A DNA stretch of 64,000 nt from Actinomadura nitritigenes (GCF_017573545.1 NZ_JAGEOK010000007.1:186001-250000); one strand, 5' to 3'. Shown: positions 50,884-59,428, counted from the stretch's first letter. Numbers and translations are program-made. The notes: generated by a model from the letters alone, not told the origin.

Positions 50884-52062
50884 ATGGTCGCGAACACCGT
50901 CCCGTTCCCCGTCCCCGGCCGCCGCCCCCGGCCCCTTCCCCGTCCTCGGCCCCGGCTCCGGCGGACCGCCTCCCGTGCCGCCTCGTCCCGTCGCGGGACG
51001 CTCGGCCCGTGGGAGCGCTGGATCGGCCTGGGCCTCGCCGCCGGCGGCGCGGTGATGGTGCCGTGGATGTTCGTCCTCGCCCGCACTCTGCCGTCCACCA
51101 CCCAGGTGTCGAACTGGCCGATGGCCTGGATCGGGCTGGACGCGCTGATCGGCGCCGGGCTCCTCGGCACCGGCGTACTGCTGGCGCGGCGCGACCCCCG
51201 GCACGGCCTGCCCGCCGCCGCCACCGGCGCCCTCCTGGCCATGGACGCGTGGTTCGACGTCCTGACCTCCGCCCCCGGCGCAGATCGCGCCCTGGCCGTG
51301 GCGTTGGCCGCCGGGCTGGAACTGCCGCTCGCATGCGCCTGCGCGGCCCTCGCCGTCCGCTCTCTGCGCCCCGCCCCGGCACACGCCCAGCACACCGCAA
51401 CCGACAACGCCCATCCGACGCCCGTCCAGCCCGCAGGAACCGACCAGGACCACTCAACGCCCGCCCCGCCGAGCGGAACCGGCAACGCCCGCCCGACGCC
51501 CGTCCAGCACACCGCAACCGACAACGCCCGCCCGGCGCCCGTTCAGTCCGCAACGATGGGCGGCGAGCACCCGGCCGCCGTTCAGCGCGGGGACGACCGC
51601 CCGGCCGTCCAGCCCAGCGAGACCATCGACGACCACCCGGTAGCGCTTGAGCCCAGCGGGATCGATGACGATCAGCCGGCGGTCGTCCGGCCCGCTGGGA
51701 CCGACGAGAACCGCTCGACGCCCGTCCAGACACTAGGAACGACGGTGGCCCCCCAGCGGCCTTTCAGACCAGCGGAACCGTCGACGGCCAACCAGTGGCC
51801 TTGGAGCCCGGCGCAACCAACAGCGACCGCCCGGCGCCTGTCAGCCGAGCGAAACCGGCATAGACCGCCCTGTGTCCGTTCAGGCCGCAAGAACGGACGT
51901 TGGCCATCCGGGGCCCTTCCAGTCCAGTGGGGCCGACGGCCCTGGCCGGCGGGGCCGTCGATGGCCGCCCGCAGCGTTTCAGCCCAGTGGGATCGAGGAC
52001 GGCCAGCCGACGGCCCTCCAGTCCGTCGGAAGCGACGAGGGTCGGCGCCTGCGGACGGGTGA
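50884..52062 (+). CDS. Membrane protein with a C-terminal 13-residue tandem repeat tail
   Basis: From ATG 50884 (AGGGAG 8 bases upstream) the 392-aa product has an Arg/Pro-rich start and four membrane segments in residues about 45-165 (GLGLAAGGAVMVPWMFVLA, WIGLDALIGAGLLGTGVLLA, LPAAATGALLAMDAWFDVL, AGLELPLACACAALAVRSL). A hydrophilic tail of about 13-residue repeats follows (for example GTDENRSTPVQTL, ETIDDHPVALEPS, GIDDDQPAVVRPA). After about 51800 two 38-base units shift the frame and the last 75 residues become Arg-rich. The repeat continues in another frame to 52111. The N-terminal membrane part looks conserved, but I do not recognise the family. Confidence 0.7.
   Translation: MVANTVPFPVPGRRPRPLPRPRPRLRRTASRAASSRRGTLGPWERWIGLGLAAGGAVMVPWMFVLARTLPSTTQVSNWPMAWIGLDALIGAGLLGTGVLLARRDPRHGLPAAATGALLAMDAWFDVLTSAPGADRALAVALAAGLELPLACACAALAVRSLRPAPAHAQHTATDNAHPTPVQPAGTDQDHSTPAPPSGTGNARPTPVQHTATDNARPAPVQSATMGGEHPAAVQRGDDRPAVQPSETIDDHPVALEPSGIDDDQPAVVRPAGTDENRSTPVQTLGTTVAPQRPFRPAEPSTANQWPWSPAQPTATARRLSAERNRHRPPCVRSGRKNGRWPSGALPVQWGRRPWPAGPSMAARSVSAQWDRGRPADGPPVRRKRRGSAPADG
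51385..52060 (+). repeat. 39-base degenerate tandem repeat array
   Basis: Units begin with GTYCAG or TTCAG followed by a CC-GC-GG-ACC-GACGAC pattern and recur about every 39 bases (13 codons). Examples start near 51417, 51540, 51609, 51684, 51723, 51762 and 51801. Two consecutive units around 51800-51876 are 38 bases long. The units encode the tail repeats of the membrane protein at 50884. Confidence 0.75.
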
Positions 52063-52489
52063 CGCTGCGAGAGCGCTTCGCGTGTGCAAGAGCGATGAGC
52101 AGGCGCGCTGAGGTATGGCCGGGAGAGCGCGTTCGGGTACGCGCAGCGGGGCTGTGGCAAGACCCACGCGGCGGCGCCCCGGAGAAGGGATGGGGCGTGG
52201 GGGCAGTGCGGCTGGACACGAAAGAGAAGGGGCTGTGTTCGAGAGTGCGCGGAATGTGCGGGAGTACCGAGACGAACGGGTCGAAGGGCTCCGACCTCGG
52301 TGGATACGGGGACGGAGCGGGCGCCGAAGATGCGGGCGACAGGGCGATGAAGGACAGATGGCAAAGCATCGACGGGAGTACGCCAGACGGGTGAAACCAG
52401 ACGAGCCGGACCTCTAGAGTGAGTCGAACGTCGGGGCCCTCTCGCGGGAGGGCCCCTACCCCTGCCTGCACGATCAGAGGTCCCCGAAC
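52063..52489. other. 430-base region without a supported gene
   Basis: The out-of-frame continuation of the repeat tail runs to 52111. After that I see no open frame with a ribosome site. The stretch is less GC-biased and purine-rich, and ends with a 9-bp hairpin at 52433-52456 before the next gene. Confidence 0.6.
52433..52456 (+). terminator. Hairpin before the 190-aa unknown gene
   Basis: GGGGCCCTC (52433-52441) and GAGGGCCCC (52448-52456) form a 9-bp stem with a 6-base loop, 34 bases before the ATG at 52490. No T-run follows. It may terminate upstream transcription or act as an attenuator. Confidence 0.5.
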
Positions 52490-53062
52490 ATGAACGACCA
52501 CGAGGTGCATGAGGAGTGCCTGCGGCTCCTTCGGGACGGCATGCCCGATCCCGCCCCCGACACCTTCGACGAGGAACGGGACTTCCTTCCGCTCGGCCTC
52601 GACATGGACGGCGACGTCGCCGTTGTCACGTTCCTCCACCAGTGGGGCGGGAGCGGCGTCGACCCGTTCATCGAGGGCAGAACGTTCCACCGGCGGGACG
52701 GCGAGTGGATGGGCCTCGGCGGGGGCGGCGGTTCGGCGCCCTACGAACCCCTGGTGCGCCGCTCGTCCGGTGAGATGGGCCGCTACCTGTACAAGTACGG
52801 CACGGGACGGACGGTCCGGAACGCCAACCGGCTGCTGCCGTGGGGCGCGAAGTGGGTGAACGAGGCGCGGCTGCGGGCCTCGGCCGAGGTGACGCGGGTC
52901 CGGGTGGGCAAGCGGTTCCTCCACGTCCCGCCGCACGGGCACATCGTCGTGGTGTGGGGCGCCCGGCGCGGTCCCGTGGTCGAGGCGCTCGCGGCGGACG
53001 GCTCGGTGCTGGACACGCTGGACCTCGACCGTCCCGCCGTCCCGGCACCCTCGGACGCCTGA
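52490..53062 (+). CDS. Unknown 190-aa cytosolic protein
   Basis: The product begins MNDHEVHEECLRLLRDGMPD and has an acidic first third (TFDEERDFLPLGLDMDGDVAVV). Aromatic/Gly motifs follow (FLHQWGGSGVDPFIEGRTFHRRDGEW in part), then VPPHGHIVVVWGARRGPVVEALAADGSVLDTLDL, which reads as beta strands. No signal peptide or membrane segment is present. GAGGTCCCCGAAC precedes the ATG. Codon bias is good, so it is likely a real gene. I recognise no family. The TetR gene follows 39 bases later on the same strand. Confidence 0.82.
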   Translation: MNDHEVHEECLRLLRDGMPDPAPDTFDEERDFLPLGLDMDGDVAVVTFLHQWGGSGVDPFIEGRTFHRRDGEWMGLGGGGGSAPYEPLVRRSSGEMGRYLYKYGTGRTVRNANRLLPWGAKWVNEARLRASAEVTRVRVGKRFLHVPPHGHIVVVWGARRGPVVEALAADGSVLDTLDLDRPAVPAPSDA

Positions 53063-53067
53063 TATTT

Positions 53068-53080
53068 GACCGATCGTTCT
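53068..53080. promoter_or_regulatory. Candidate TetR operator upstream of its own gene
   Basis: GACCGATCGTTCT lies 22 bases before the TetR ATG. The same word with one change occurs before the SDR gene at 53834-53846, so both are likely binding sites for this regulator. Confidence 0.65.
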
Positions 53081-53101
53081 CGATAGCCGTACCGTCGACC
53101 C

Positions 53102-53683
53102 ATGGCGCGGACCAAGGAGTTCGATCCGGACGCGGCGCTGCGGCGCGCGCTGGAGCTGTTCTGGGAGCGGGGGTACGAGGCGACCTCCATGGCCGACCTC
53201 GTCGAGCATCTCGGCATCGCCCGCGCGAGCGTCTACGCGACGTTCGGCGGCAAGCACGAGCTGTTCCTGCGGGCGCTCGAGCGCTATCTCGAGACGACCG
53301 ATCCGAAGATCGCCGAGGCGCTGTCGCAGCCCGGCCCGGTCCTGCCCGCCGTCCGCGCGCTGATCGACCGGTACGCCGATGAGGCGGGCCGGGATCGCCC
53401 GCGCCTCGGCTGCCTGGTGGTGAACACGGCGGTCGAGCTGGCCGCCCGGGACGCCGAGGCGGCGCGCCTGGTGGAGTCCAGCTGGAACTTCCTCGAGGCG
53501 ACCCTGACGTCGGCGCTGACCCGCGCCCGCGCGCAGGGCGAGCTGCCCGGCGGCGCCGATCCGCGCGGCCTCGCCCGGCTGCTGCTGGTGATCTTCCAGG
53601 GCATGCGCGTCCTGGGCCGGGCCCCGGCGGAGGAGGCCCGGATCCGCGACGCCGCCCGCCAGGCCCAGGCCCTCTTCGCCTGA
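53102..53683 (+). CDS. TetR/AcrR-family transcriptional regulator
   Basis: This 193-aa repressor has the TetR helix-turn-helix ALELFWERGYEATSMADLVEHLGIARASVYATFGGKHELFLRALERY and a ligand-binding C-terminal half (LGCLVVNTAVELAARDAEAARLV) of the TetR_C_16/YcdC-like type. The ATG has no ribosome site and may be leaderless. It is followed by an SDR gene 178 bases later that carries the same operator-like word, so the SDR is the probable target. Confidence 0.94.
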   Translation: MARTKEFDPDAALRRALELFWERGYEATSMADLVEHLGIARASVYATFGGKHELFLRALERYLETTDPKIAEALSQPGPVLPAVRALIDRYADEAGRDRPRLGCLVVNTAVELAARDAEAARLVESSWNFLEATLTSALTRARAQGELPGGADPRGLARLLLVIFQGMRVLGRAPAEEARIRDAARQAQALFA

Positions 53684-53833
53684 TCGCCCCGCAGGCGCCT
53701 CGGCGATCTCGACGCCGCCACGCACAGGAGCCGGCGCCCCGCACGCGGGCGCGCTGACGCCGCCGACCCGCACGACCGACCTGCCTGTGCAGGTCGACAC
53801 CCCTGCCCCGTCCGAGCCTCTGCCCTTATTCGA

Positions 53834-53846
53834 GACCGATCATTCT
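53834..53846. promoter_or_regulatory. Candidate TetR operator upstream of the SDR gene
   Basis: GACCGATCATTCT matches 12 of 13 bases of the site at 53068-53080 and lies 15 bases before the SDR ATG, close to the expected promoter. Confidence 0.6.
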
Positions 53847-53861
53847 GGAATTGGAGATGCC

Positions 53862-54623
53862 ATGAGGAACCGCTTCACCGACCGGGTCGTCCTGGTCACC
53901 GGCGGCGCCGGCGCGATCGGCCGGGTCACCGCCCGCGCCTTCGCCGAGGAGGGCGCCACCGTGGTCCTGTCCGGACGCGACGAGAAGGCCCTCGTCCAGG
54001 CCGTCGAGGAGATCCAGGCGGGCGGCGGGCGCGCCGACCACGTGGTCGCCGACCTGACCGTCCCCGGTGACGCCGCGGCCATGGTCGCCGCGGTCACCGG
54101 CCGCCACGGCGGCCTGCACGTCGCGGTCAACAACGCCGGAACGCTCGGCCCCGTCGGTCCCGTCGCCGACCTCGACGACGACGCCTGGCGCACGGTCATC
54201 GACGTGAACCTGACGGGCGTGTTCCTGTCGATGAAGCACGAGATCGCCCACATGCGCGCGCACGGCGGCGGCACGATCGTGAACATCGCGTCCAACATCG
54301 GAGTGCACGGGCGCAGGCCGGGGATGGCCGCGTACGCCGCGTCGAAGGCGGGCGTCAGCATCCTGACCCGCTCCGCGGCCATCGACCACATCGCCGACGG
54401 GGTGCGCGTCAACGCGGTCAGCCCCGGCGCGAGCGACACCCCGATGTCGCTGCGTCCCGGCGAGACCAGGGCGGAGCGCGACGCGCGGCTGAAGTCGGCC
54501 ATCCCGGCGGGACGGCCGAGCGACCCGTCGGAGGTGGCCGACGCCGTCCTGTGGCTGGCCTCCGACGAGTCGGCCTACCTGGTGGGCCACGACATGGTCG
54601 TCGACGGCGGCACCACCGCCTGA
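53862..54623 (+). CDS. Short-chain dehydrogenase/reductase
   Basis: This 253-aa classical SDR has the cofactor motif VTGGAGAIGRVTARAFAEEGA, NNAGTLG, the catalytic Ser in NIASNIGVHG and the Tyr/Lys pair in AAYAASKAGV, ending YLVGHDMVVDGGTTA. GRDEKALV after the second strand suggests NADP(H) or NAD(H) cannot be decided by eye. TTGGAGATGCC precedes the ATG at 53862. It is probably repressed by the adjacent TetR protein. The substrate is unknown. Confidence 0.94.
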   Translation: MRNRFTDRVVLVTGGAGAIGRVTARAFAEEGATVVLSGRDEKALVQAVEEIQAGGGRADHVVADLTVPGDAAAMVAAVTGRHGGLHVAVNNAGTLGPVGPVADLDDDAWRTVIDVNLTGVFLSMKHEIAHMRAHGGGTIVNIASNIGVHGRRPGMAAYAASKAGVSILTRSAAIDHIADGVRVNAVSPGASDTPMSLRPGETRAERDARLKSAIPAGRPSDPSEVADAVLWLASDESAYLVGHDMVVDGGTTA

Positions 54624-54661
54624 CGAGGCATCCCCGAGGCCCCGGTGGGCAGACTCACCAT

Positions 54662-55351
54662 ATGGCCCTGACCCCCGATCACGACGAAGACCCGGAGCGT
54701 TTCCGCCTCGCCGCGCGGGTCACCCGGCAGTACCTGATCGGGGCGCGGAGCCTGCACGACCACATCGCCGCCAAGCTGATGGCGGCGGGGGCCTCCCGGG
54801 TGCTGGACATCGGCTGCGGGGAGGGCGCGCTCCGCCGCGTCCTCCCCGACTCGCCGCGGTTCCGGTTCGTGGGCCTGGACGCGTCCGCGGCGCTCCTGCG
54901 CGCCCATCCCGCGCCGCGCGTGCGGGCGGACGCGCTGCGCCTGCCGTTCCGCGACGGCGCCTTCGACGCGGCCGTGGCGGTGAACCTGCTGTACCACCTG
55001 GACGAACCGCACGTCGCCCTGCGCGAGGCGCGGCGGGTGCTGGCACCGGGCGGGACCCTGCTGGTCTCGGCGATCTGCCGGACCGACAGCCCGGAGCTGG
55101 CGCCGATCTGGCGTCCCGAGCCGTCCGCCTTCGACGCCGAGGAGGCGCCGGCGCGGGTCTGCGAGGTGTTCGGCGAGGTGGAGGTGGAGCGCTGGGACGC
55201 CCCGCTGATCACGCTGCCCGACCGGGCCGCGATCCGCGACTACCTGATCGCCCGGCGCGTCCCCCGCCTCCAGGCCGCCGAGGCGGCGTCGCACCTCCCC
55301 ACCCCGCTCCCGGTGACCAAGCGGGGCTCCCTCCTCCTGGCCCGCCGCTGA
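54662..55351 (+). CDS. Class I SAM-dependent methyltransferase
   Basis: This 229-aa enzyme has motif I VLDIGCGEGALRRVL, an acidic post-I residue in FVGLDASAALLRA, motif II region FDAAVAVNLLYHLDEPHVALREARRVLAPGGTLLVS, and a short C-terminal domain, the Methyltransf_11 layout. The acceptor is unknown. It begins 38 bases after the SDR stop without a strong ribosome site, so it may share the SDR transcript. Confidence 0.92.
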   Translation: MALTPDHDEDPERFRLAARVTRQYLIGARSLHDHIAAKLMAAGASRVLDIGCGEGALRRVLPDSPRFRFVGLDASAALLRAHPAPRVRADALRLPFRDGAFDAAVAVNLLYHLDEPHVALREARRVLAPGGTLLVSAICRTDSPELAPIWRPEPSAFDAEEAPARVCEVFGEVEVERWDAPLITLPDRAAIRDYLIARRVPRLQAAEAASHLPTPLPVTKRGSLLLARR

Positions 55352-55477
55352 CCCGGTCCCCGGCGTCCTGAACAGCTGATCGGCCTCCGAGCCGACCCCG
55401 CGGCCTGGCCCCAACGCCGGCCCTCAAGGTCGCCGCCTACCACCCAACGCCTGCCCCCGTGGATCGCTGTGCGGGAG

Positions 55478-56083
55478 TCAGAGCCAGCCGAGGTCCCGGG
55501 CCGCGTTGACGGCGGCGTGGCGGTTGTGGACGCCGAGCTTGGTGACGGCGGCGGACAGGTAGTTGCGGACGGTGCCCTCGGACAGCCCGAGCGCGCGAGC
55601 GATCCGAGAGACGGGGGCGCCGTCGGCGGCGGCGCGCAGGGTGTCGAGCTCGCGGGGGGTGAGGGGGCACTCCTCGGCGGCGAGGGCGTCGGCGGCGAGC
55701 TGCGGGTCGATGTAGCGGGCGCCGGCGGCGACCTGGCGGATGACCTCGGCGAGCTGGGCGCCCGGGGCGTCCTTGCCGAGGAAGCCGCGGACGCCGGCGG
55801 CCATCGCGCGGCGCAGGTTGCCGGGCCGGCCGTGCGCGGTGACGATCACCAGGCGGCAGCCGGGCAGGTCGCGGGAGAGGCGTTCGGCGGCGGCGAGGCC
55901 GTCGAGGCCCGGCATGTCGATATCGAGGACGGCGACGTCGGGCCGGAGGGCGAGGGCACGGTCGACGGCCTCGTCGCCGCGGCCGACGTCGGCGGCGACC
56001 TCGATGCCGTCCTCGGTCTCCAGCAGCAGGACGAGGGCCTCCCTGATCAGCAGGTGGTCGTCGGCCAGCAGGACGCGGATCAT
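55478..56083 (-). CDS. Response regulator, NarL/LuxR family
   Basis: This 201-aa regulator has acidic pocket LLADDHLLIREA, phosphoacceptor Asp54 in VAVLDIDMPG, VTAHGRPGN and GFLGKDAPGAQLAEV. The helix-turn-helix is LTPRELDTLRAAADGAPVSRIARALGLSEGTVRNYLSAAVTKL. The form is DesR-like. The ATG overlaps the kinase stop (ATGA). The palindrome CCATGACA-TC-TGTCATGG upstream of the ABC ATPase gene is its most likely site. Confidence 0.94.
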   Translation of the reverse strand: MIRVLLADDHLLIREALVLLLETEDGIEVAADVGRGDEAVDRALALRPDVAVLDIDMPGLDGLAAAERLSRDLPGCRLVIVTAHGRPGNLRRAMAAGVRGFLGKDAPGAQLAEVIRQVAAGARYIDPQLAADALAAEECPLTPRELDTLRAAADGAPVSRIARALGLSEGTVRNYLSAAVTKLGVHNRHAAVNAARDLGWL

Positions 56084-57216
56084 GCCTCTCCCCTCGGTGC
56101 GGGGGCCGCCGGGACCGCGGCGGTCACCCGGAAGGTCCCGTCGCCGGACGGTCCGGCGCTGAAGCGGCCGCCGGCGGCGGCGATCCGCTCGGCGAGGCCG
56201 GTCAGGCCGCTGCCGGAGTCGCCCGCGGCCCGCCGCGGCGCGCCGTCGTTGACGATCTCGACGTGGACGCGGTCGCCGTCGGCGCGCACGGTGATCTCGC
56301 ACCAGGTGGCGCTGGAGTGCCGGAGCACGTTGGTGGCGGCCTCCCGGGCGACCCAGCCGAGCGGTTCGTGGACGTGGGCGGGGAGCTCGGGGGTCACCTC
56401 GGGCCGGTCGCAGCGGATGCCGGCGGCGCGCAGGACGGCGGACATCCCGTCCAGCTCGGTGCGCAGGGACGTGGCCCGGTAGCCGCGGACGACCTCGCGG
56501 ACGTCGCGGACGGAGTCGCGCGCCATCGTCTGGATCTCGGTGAGCTCCTTGCGGACGCGGCCGGGGTCGCGGTCGAGGTAGCGTTCGGCGACCTCCGCGC
56601 GGAGCGCCACGGCCTGGAGGCTGTGGCCGAGGACGTCGTGCAGGTCGCGGGCGAAGCGGAGGCGCTCCTCCCCCACGGCGGACCGGGCCACCTCGGCGCG
56701 TGCCTCCCGCAGTTCCTGGACGACGTGGAACAGCCATACCTGTACGTATCCGGAGAAGGCGGCGAGCGGCACGCCGACCATCTCGTAGAGGACGCTCAAG
56801 GCGGGCAGGCCCAGGACGACGCCGTACACGGGGGTGAGGACGGCCGCGGCCGCCGCCACCGGGATCGCCTGGGGGAGCGGCAGGACGACGGCGATGAGCC
56901 CGGCGGGGACGAGGAGGGCGTTGCCCCAGCCATGGCCGACGCCGAGCAGCGGCAGCGTCCAGCAGATCGCGGCGATCGCCGCAAGCCCGAAGCGGTGGCC
57001 TGGGGCGGTGCGGCGCATCATGTTGAGCCACAGCATCCGGGCGTAGAGCGCGAAAGCGGTGGCGACGCCGGCGGCGGAGAACGCGACGCGTGCGGGGTCG
57101 TGGCGGTCGAAGACCTCGTACCAGAGCGCGGGCAGGAGGAACCCGGCCAGGGTGACCGCCGTCATCCCCACGATGATCGCGGCGATGACGGTGGGGCGCG
57201 GGATCCTCGGCTGCAC
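56080..57216 (-). CDS. Sensor histidine kinase, DesK-like
   Basis: This 378-aa kinase has about five hydrophobic segments in residues 10-165 and the dimerisation box ERLRFARDLHDVLGHSLQAVALRAEVAERYL, as in DesK. The HATPase region has AREAATNVLRHSSA and VNDGAPRRAAGDSGSGLTGLAERIA. The GTG at 57216 was chosen because the membrane part begins shortly after it; the open frame further upstream is Arg-rich and unlikely. TACTCT 11 bases upstream suggests a very short leader. It pairs with the regulator at 55478 and lies beside an ABC ATPase. Confidence 0.92.
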   Translation of the reverse strand: MQPRIPRPTVIAAIIVGMTAVTLAGFLLPALWYEVFDRHDPARVAFSAAGVATAFALYARMLWLNMMRRTAPGHRFGLAAIAAICWTLPLLGVGHGWGNALLVPAGLIAVVLPLPQAIPVAAAAAVLTPVYGVVLGLPALSVLYEMVGVPLAAFSGYVQVWLFHVVQELREARAEVARSAVGEERLRFARDLHDVLGHSLQAVALRAEVAERYLDRDPGRVRKELTEIQTMARDSVRDVREVVRGYRATSLRTELDGMSAVLRAAGIRCDRPEVTPELPAHVHEPLGWVAREAATNVLRHSSATWCEITVRADGDRVHVEIVNDGAPRRAAGDSGSGLTGLAERIAAAGGRFSAGPSGDGTFRVTAAVPAAPAPRGEA

Positions 57217-57338
57217 GCGCCCAGAGTATGCGGGTGTCAAGGGGGCAGGGCGCCGCCTGGACCGGTGTGCGGGGACGATCCCGCCGAGCGCGCGCAGGAG
57301 CGGGGTCCGGCCGCCGTCGTCCACGCTTCCGGCGCCGG

Positions 57339-58019
57339 TCAGGCGGCGTGCGGGGCGTGCCGCCGGGCGGCGGTGCCGAGCCGGGCGGAGGCGCGTCCGG
57401 TGACGAGGCGGCCGTCGTCGAGAACGCCGACCCGGTCGGCGCGGCACGCCTCACCGGTGTCGCGGGTGGTGATCACGACGGTGCTGCCGTGTACGGCCAG
57501 CAGGAGCAGGACGGACCAGACCTCGCGGGCGGCGGCCTCGTCGAGCCCGGCGGTGGGCTCGTCGAGGAAGAGCACGTCGGAGCGGCCGATGAGGGCGAGC
57601 GCGAGGTCGAGCAGGCGCCGGCGGCCGGGGTCGAGCCGCTCGAACGGGACGTCGGCGTGGCCGGTGAGGCGGGCGAGGCGCAGCGCCTCGTCGCGGGTGA
57701 CCGGGTCGAGGGTCCAGCGCCGCCAGGTGTCGATGATCTCGGCCACGGTCAGCCCCGGGAACAGGCCGCCGTCGCGCCAGACGGTGCCGGACCGGGCGGC
57801 GTCGCGGTCGGTGTAGGGGTCGGCGCCGCGGACGCGGACCGTCCCGCCGGTCGGGCGCCGCAGGCCGGCGAGCATCTCCAGCAGGGTGGTCTTGCCCGAT
57901 CCGTACCGGCCGAGCAGCGCGTACACCTCGCCCTTCGCCACGGTGAACGAGACGTCTCGCACGGCCTCGTTCAGCTGCAGGTCGCGTACCTCGATCACGT
58001 GTGCCTTCATGGGTTCCAT
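57339..58019 (-). CDS. Orphan ABC transporter ATP-binding protein with degenerate motifs
   Basis: This 226-aa ATPase has Walker A LLGRYGSGKTTLLEMLAGL and Walker B SDVLFLDEPTAGLDE. The usual LSGGQ signature is replaced by RLDPGRRRLLDLALAL, and the switch histidine after VVITTR is absent (TRDTGEA). It resembles ABC-2/drug-export ATPases, yet no permease gene is adjacent. Together with the two-component genes downstream it may form an efflux or signalling unit, with the permease elsewhere or activity lost. Starts at 58019 and 58010 are both in frame. Confidence 0.85.
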   Translation of the reverse strand: MEPMKAHVIEVRDLQLNEAVRDVSFTVAKGEVYALLGRYGSGKTTLLEMLAGLRRPTGGTVRVRGADPYTDRDAARSGTVWRDGGLFPGLTVAEIIDTWRRWTLDPVTRDEALRLARLTGHADVPFERLDPGRRRLLDLALALIGRSDVLFLDEPTAGLDEAAAREVWSVLLLLAVHGSTVVITTRDTGEACRADRVGVLDDGRLVTGRASARLGTAARRHAPHAA

Positions 58020-58089
58020 GCTGCCGACGGACGATCTCCGCGTGCAGTCACGGACGTCAGGTAGGGACCATGAGGTTCGCAGGGGCCGG

Positions 58090-58107
58090 CCATGACATCT
58101 GTCATGG
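58090..58107. promoter_or_regulatory. Palindromic operator upstream of the ABC ATPase gene
   Basis: CCATGACA-TC-TGTCATGG is a perfect 8-2-8 inverted repeat, 71 to 88 bases before the ATPase start, overlapping the amylase stop codon. Such ATGACA/TGTCAT palindromes are usual for DesR-like regulators, and one is encoded three genes downstream. Confidence 0.7.
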
Positions 58108-59394
58108 GTGGGCGATGGCCCAGCCGTACGGAGGTATCAGGGCGCCTTCGCCGTGGAAGTCGGCGTCTCCGGCAATGCGGGTCCATCCGGCGGCGGGGAG
58201 GTCGGCCTTGGCGGGCTCGTCGGCCAGGTTGAGGACGACGCCCAGACGCTCATCGCCCTGCCCCACTGTGTAGGAGAACGCCGTATTGGTCAAGGTGGCG
58301 ACCTTCGTGTGCGCACGGACGAGCCAGGGGTGGCGGCGCCTCACGCCGATGAGGTCCTGGTGGAGGCGATGGTGGGGAGCACCGTGACCGGGCGTTTCGT
58401 CAGGGCGCGCCGGGAAGGCGGGACGTATGGCGTCGTCGCCGCCTTCGCGTTCCTCTTTGATGCCGTGGAAGGCGAACTCGTCACCGGCGTAGATGGACGG
58501 GACACCGGCGGTGGTGAGGAGGACGACGAGCGCGTGGGCGAGGTGGCGCTCGTCGTCGAGGCGGCTGGCGATGCGCGTCACGTCGTGGTTGCCGACGAAG
58601 GTCTGCGGGACGAACGTGTCGAGCATCCCGTCGTGGCGGGTGAGCGCATGGGCCAGTTCGAAGAAGTTGCGGTCGTTCAGCGAGCTCCAGATGGCCTTCC
58701 ATAGTTCGTACTGGGTGACGGAGTCCAGTCCGCTGCGTTCCACGAAGCCCGCATAGTCGCCGTGGATGACCTCGCCCAGGAGCCATGCGTCGGGGAAGCG
58801 CGCGCGGACGCGGTCGGTCACCGTCCGCCAGAACTCCGCCGGGACGGCGTACGCGGCGTCCAGCCGCCATCCGTCGACGCCGCGCTCCAGCCAATGGCTC
58901 ATGACCTCGACGGTGTAGTCGGCGACCGCCGGCTCGTCATGGTGGAGGGCCACGAGCTTGTGGTGGCCCTCGAACGTGCGGAAGTCGCCGTCGCCGTCGG
59001 GGACGAACCACCCCGCGTACGGCGACGCCCCGCCCCGCGCCTGGACGTCGGCGAAGCGCGGGAAGCTCCGGCCGACATGGTTGAACACCCCGTCGAGGAG
59101 GACCCGGACGCCCCGGCCCGACGCCGCCTCGACGAGCCGCAGCAGGTCGTCCTCGTCGCCGAGGCGCGGGTCGACGCGGAAGTGGTCGACGGTGTCGTAG
59201 CCGTGGGTCTCGGACGCGAACACGGGCCCAAGGGCGAGTCCGTTGCAGCCGAGCGCCACCAGGTGGTCGAGCCATCCCGCGATCCGCTCCAGCCGGTGCT
59301 CGGGCGGGGCGCCGGGCGGAAGGGCAGCGCGTTCGGCGCCCGTGAAGCCGAGCGGGTAGACGTGCCACCAGATGGCGTGATCAGGCCAGCGCAT
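58102..59394 (-). CDS. GH13 alpha-amylase-family glycoside hydrolase, cytosolic
   Basis: This 430-aa enzyme has the GH13 regions: GVFNHVGRSF (region I), GVDGWRLDAAYAVP with the nucleophile Asp (II), AWLLGEVIHGDY with the acid Glu (III) and TFVGNHDVTRIAS with the transition-state Asp (IV). No signal peptide is present, so it likely acts on internal alpha-glucans, maltodextrins or cyclodextrins. AAGGAGACGCGC gives an ideal ribosome site. The inverted repeat AATAGT/ACTATT lies just upstream and resembles the sequence before the MarR gene. Confidence 0.93.
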   Translation of the reverse strand: MRWPDHAIWWHVYPLGFTGAERAALPPGAPPEHRLERIAGWLDHLVALGCNGLALGPVFASETHGYDTVDHFRVDPRLGDEDDLLRLVEAASGRGVRVLLDGVFNHVGRSFPRFADVQARGGASPYAGWFVPDGDGDFRTFEGHHKLVALHHDEPAVADYTVEVMSHWLERGVDGWRLDAAYAVPAEFWRTVTDRVRARFPDAWLLGEVIHGDYAGFVERSGLDSVTQYELWKAIWSSLNDRNFFELAHALTRHDGMLDTFVPQTFVGNHDVTRIASRLDDERHLAHALVVLLTTAGVPSIYAGDEFAFHGIKEEREGGDDAIRPAFPARPDETPGHGAPHHRLHQDLIGVRRRHPWLVRAHTKVATLTNTAFSYTVGQGDERLGVVLNLADEPAKADLPAAGWTRIAGDADFHGEGALIPPYGWAIAHP

Positions 59395-59428
59395 GCGCGT
59401 CTCCTTACCCGGGAATCATCGCTCCCAA

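Noticed and set aside
51385..52060. CRISPR array
   Set aside because: The 39-base units are head-to-tail coding repeats without spacers.
52115..52417. Open frames downstream of the repeat-tailed membrane protein
   Set aside because: Arg/Gly-rich composition, no ribosome site, and no protein-like pattern.
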